A DNA stretch of 5,546 nt, from positions 1 to 5,546 of the forward strand of contig CALKVB010000279.1 in the NCBI GenBank assembly GCA_937996605.1, written 5' to 3'. The stretch comes from an uncultured Oxalobacteraceae bacterium. GTDB taxonomy: Bacteria > Pseudomonadota > Gammaproteobacteria > Burkholderiales > Burkholderiaceae_D. The position numbers and the translations under genes were made by a program. How positions within the stretch are numbered: the stretch's first letter is position 1; the number at the start of each line of letters is the position of its first letter. A model generated the notes under the pieces. That model ran no database searches. It was not told where the DNA came from and saw only the letters and a list, made by a program, of their open reading frames with translations. Shown here one piece after another: positions 5,180 through 5,546 of this stretch.

Positions 5180-5546
5180 TCAATTCGTGCTGCCATAGTC
5201 ATTCTGGGCAACCAGCCCTTCCTCACGTTTTAATTGTAAGGAGACAGCAGTGCGCCTATTAATTTTACTGAGAATATCAAATTTTGCCAATGAGCAGGAA
5301 ACCCATTCGTACATTGTACGCAAGCCGACATGGCTATCGCCTTTTTCGTGCACCGTCATTGAAAGATCGCGATCATTATTGACTCGCACATGCACGTCAC
5401 CGCTATATGAACAGTCAGGTATCGATCACCACAGCTTCCCGTGCCGTTTTCCACGGTGAACTGTTGTGTAAAATTGAGGACTTAGCCACCCGTTTGTGAC
5501 ATAAAGCGAATAATTTTGGTTGACTGCGTGTTAAATTCATGTCGCT
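5180..5546 (-). pseudogene. narX: Degraded sensor histidine kinase, C-terminal ATP-binding part (NarX-like; runs off right edge)
   Basis: From 5395 down, the - strand encodes VHVRVNNDRDLSMTVHEKG, SHVGLRTM and KFDILSKINRRTAVSLQLKREE, the end of a HisKA_3-type kinase ATPase domain (family form: V.V.DDG.GF, H.GL..M.ERA, G..TAV.L.L). Upstream, in another frame, AREAVVIDT (5418-5444) matches the N-box EA..N but has Ile where the catalytic Asn belongs, then meets TGA at 5415-5417. The stretch between GDVHVRV and the N-box keeps no single open frame. The G1 box is reduced to HEKG, apparently with about ten residues missing before SHVGL, and the ERA region reads EWVSCS. A working ATP site is therefore not expected. 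The narX name rests on its position directly before narL on the same strand. Any sensor and membrane part lies outside the window. The frame ends 75 nt before narL. Confidence 0.78.

Overview
The window looks like proteobacterial DNA of moderate GC. It is most consistent with a betaproteobacterium, probably Burkholderiales, judging from a quinol-type nitric oxide reductase, a DUF2249 protein, a NarX/NarL pair and a NarK-type transporter grouped together. This placement comes from protein resemblance read by eye; no database search was possible.

Layout. On the + strand, three genes run left to right: the 3' half of norB (quinol-dependent NO reductase, entering from the left edge), a small cytoplasmic DUF2249 protein, and a 169-residue exported protein of unknown function. 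On the - strand, reading right to left, are a degraded narX sensor kinase (running off the right edge), an apparently intact narL response regulator, an apparently intact Crp/Fnr-type regulator, a badly degraded and truncated narK, and a small cupin. The two sets converge near position 2290.

Functional reading. The + strand group belongs to NO reduction or nitrosative-stress defence. The - strand group looks like the relic of a nitrate-respiration control locus. The nitrate/nitrite transporter is broken by at least three stops at conserved Trp/Gln positions, by frame changes, and by loss of about its C-terminal two thirds. The kinase has lost key ATP-binding motifs and its reading frame. NarL and the Crp/Fnr protein remain open and keep their diagnostic residues, so they may still act, possibly on NO-reduction genes, with NarL lacking its local kinase.

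Non-coding signals. Between norB and the DUF2249 gene lies a strong inverted repeat built from a CACGA motif with a 9-nt period, probably a dispersed repeat; it has a TATAAT embedded in it and a T-run after it. Another long hairpin, and a sequence matching the FNR consensus at 9 of 10 positions, lie between the DUF2249 gene and the exported-protein gene. The spacer between narL and the crp/fnr gene holds a 9-bp hairpin, a small dyad and a weak promoter/FNR-type arrangement.

I found no RNA genes, CRISPR arrays, transposases or convincing new multi-gene system. The most informative content is the decayed nitrate module beside an intact-looking NO module.
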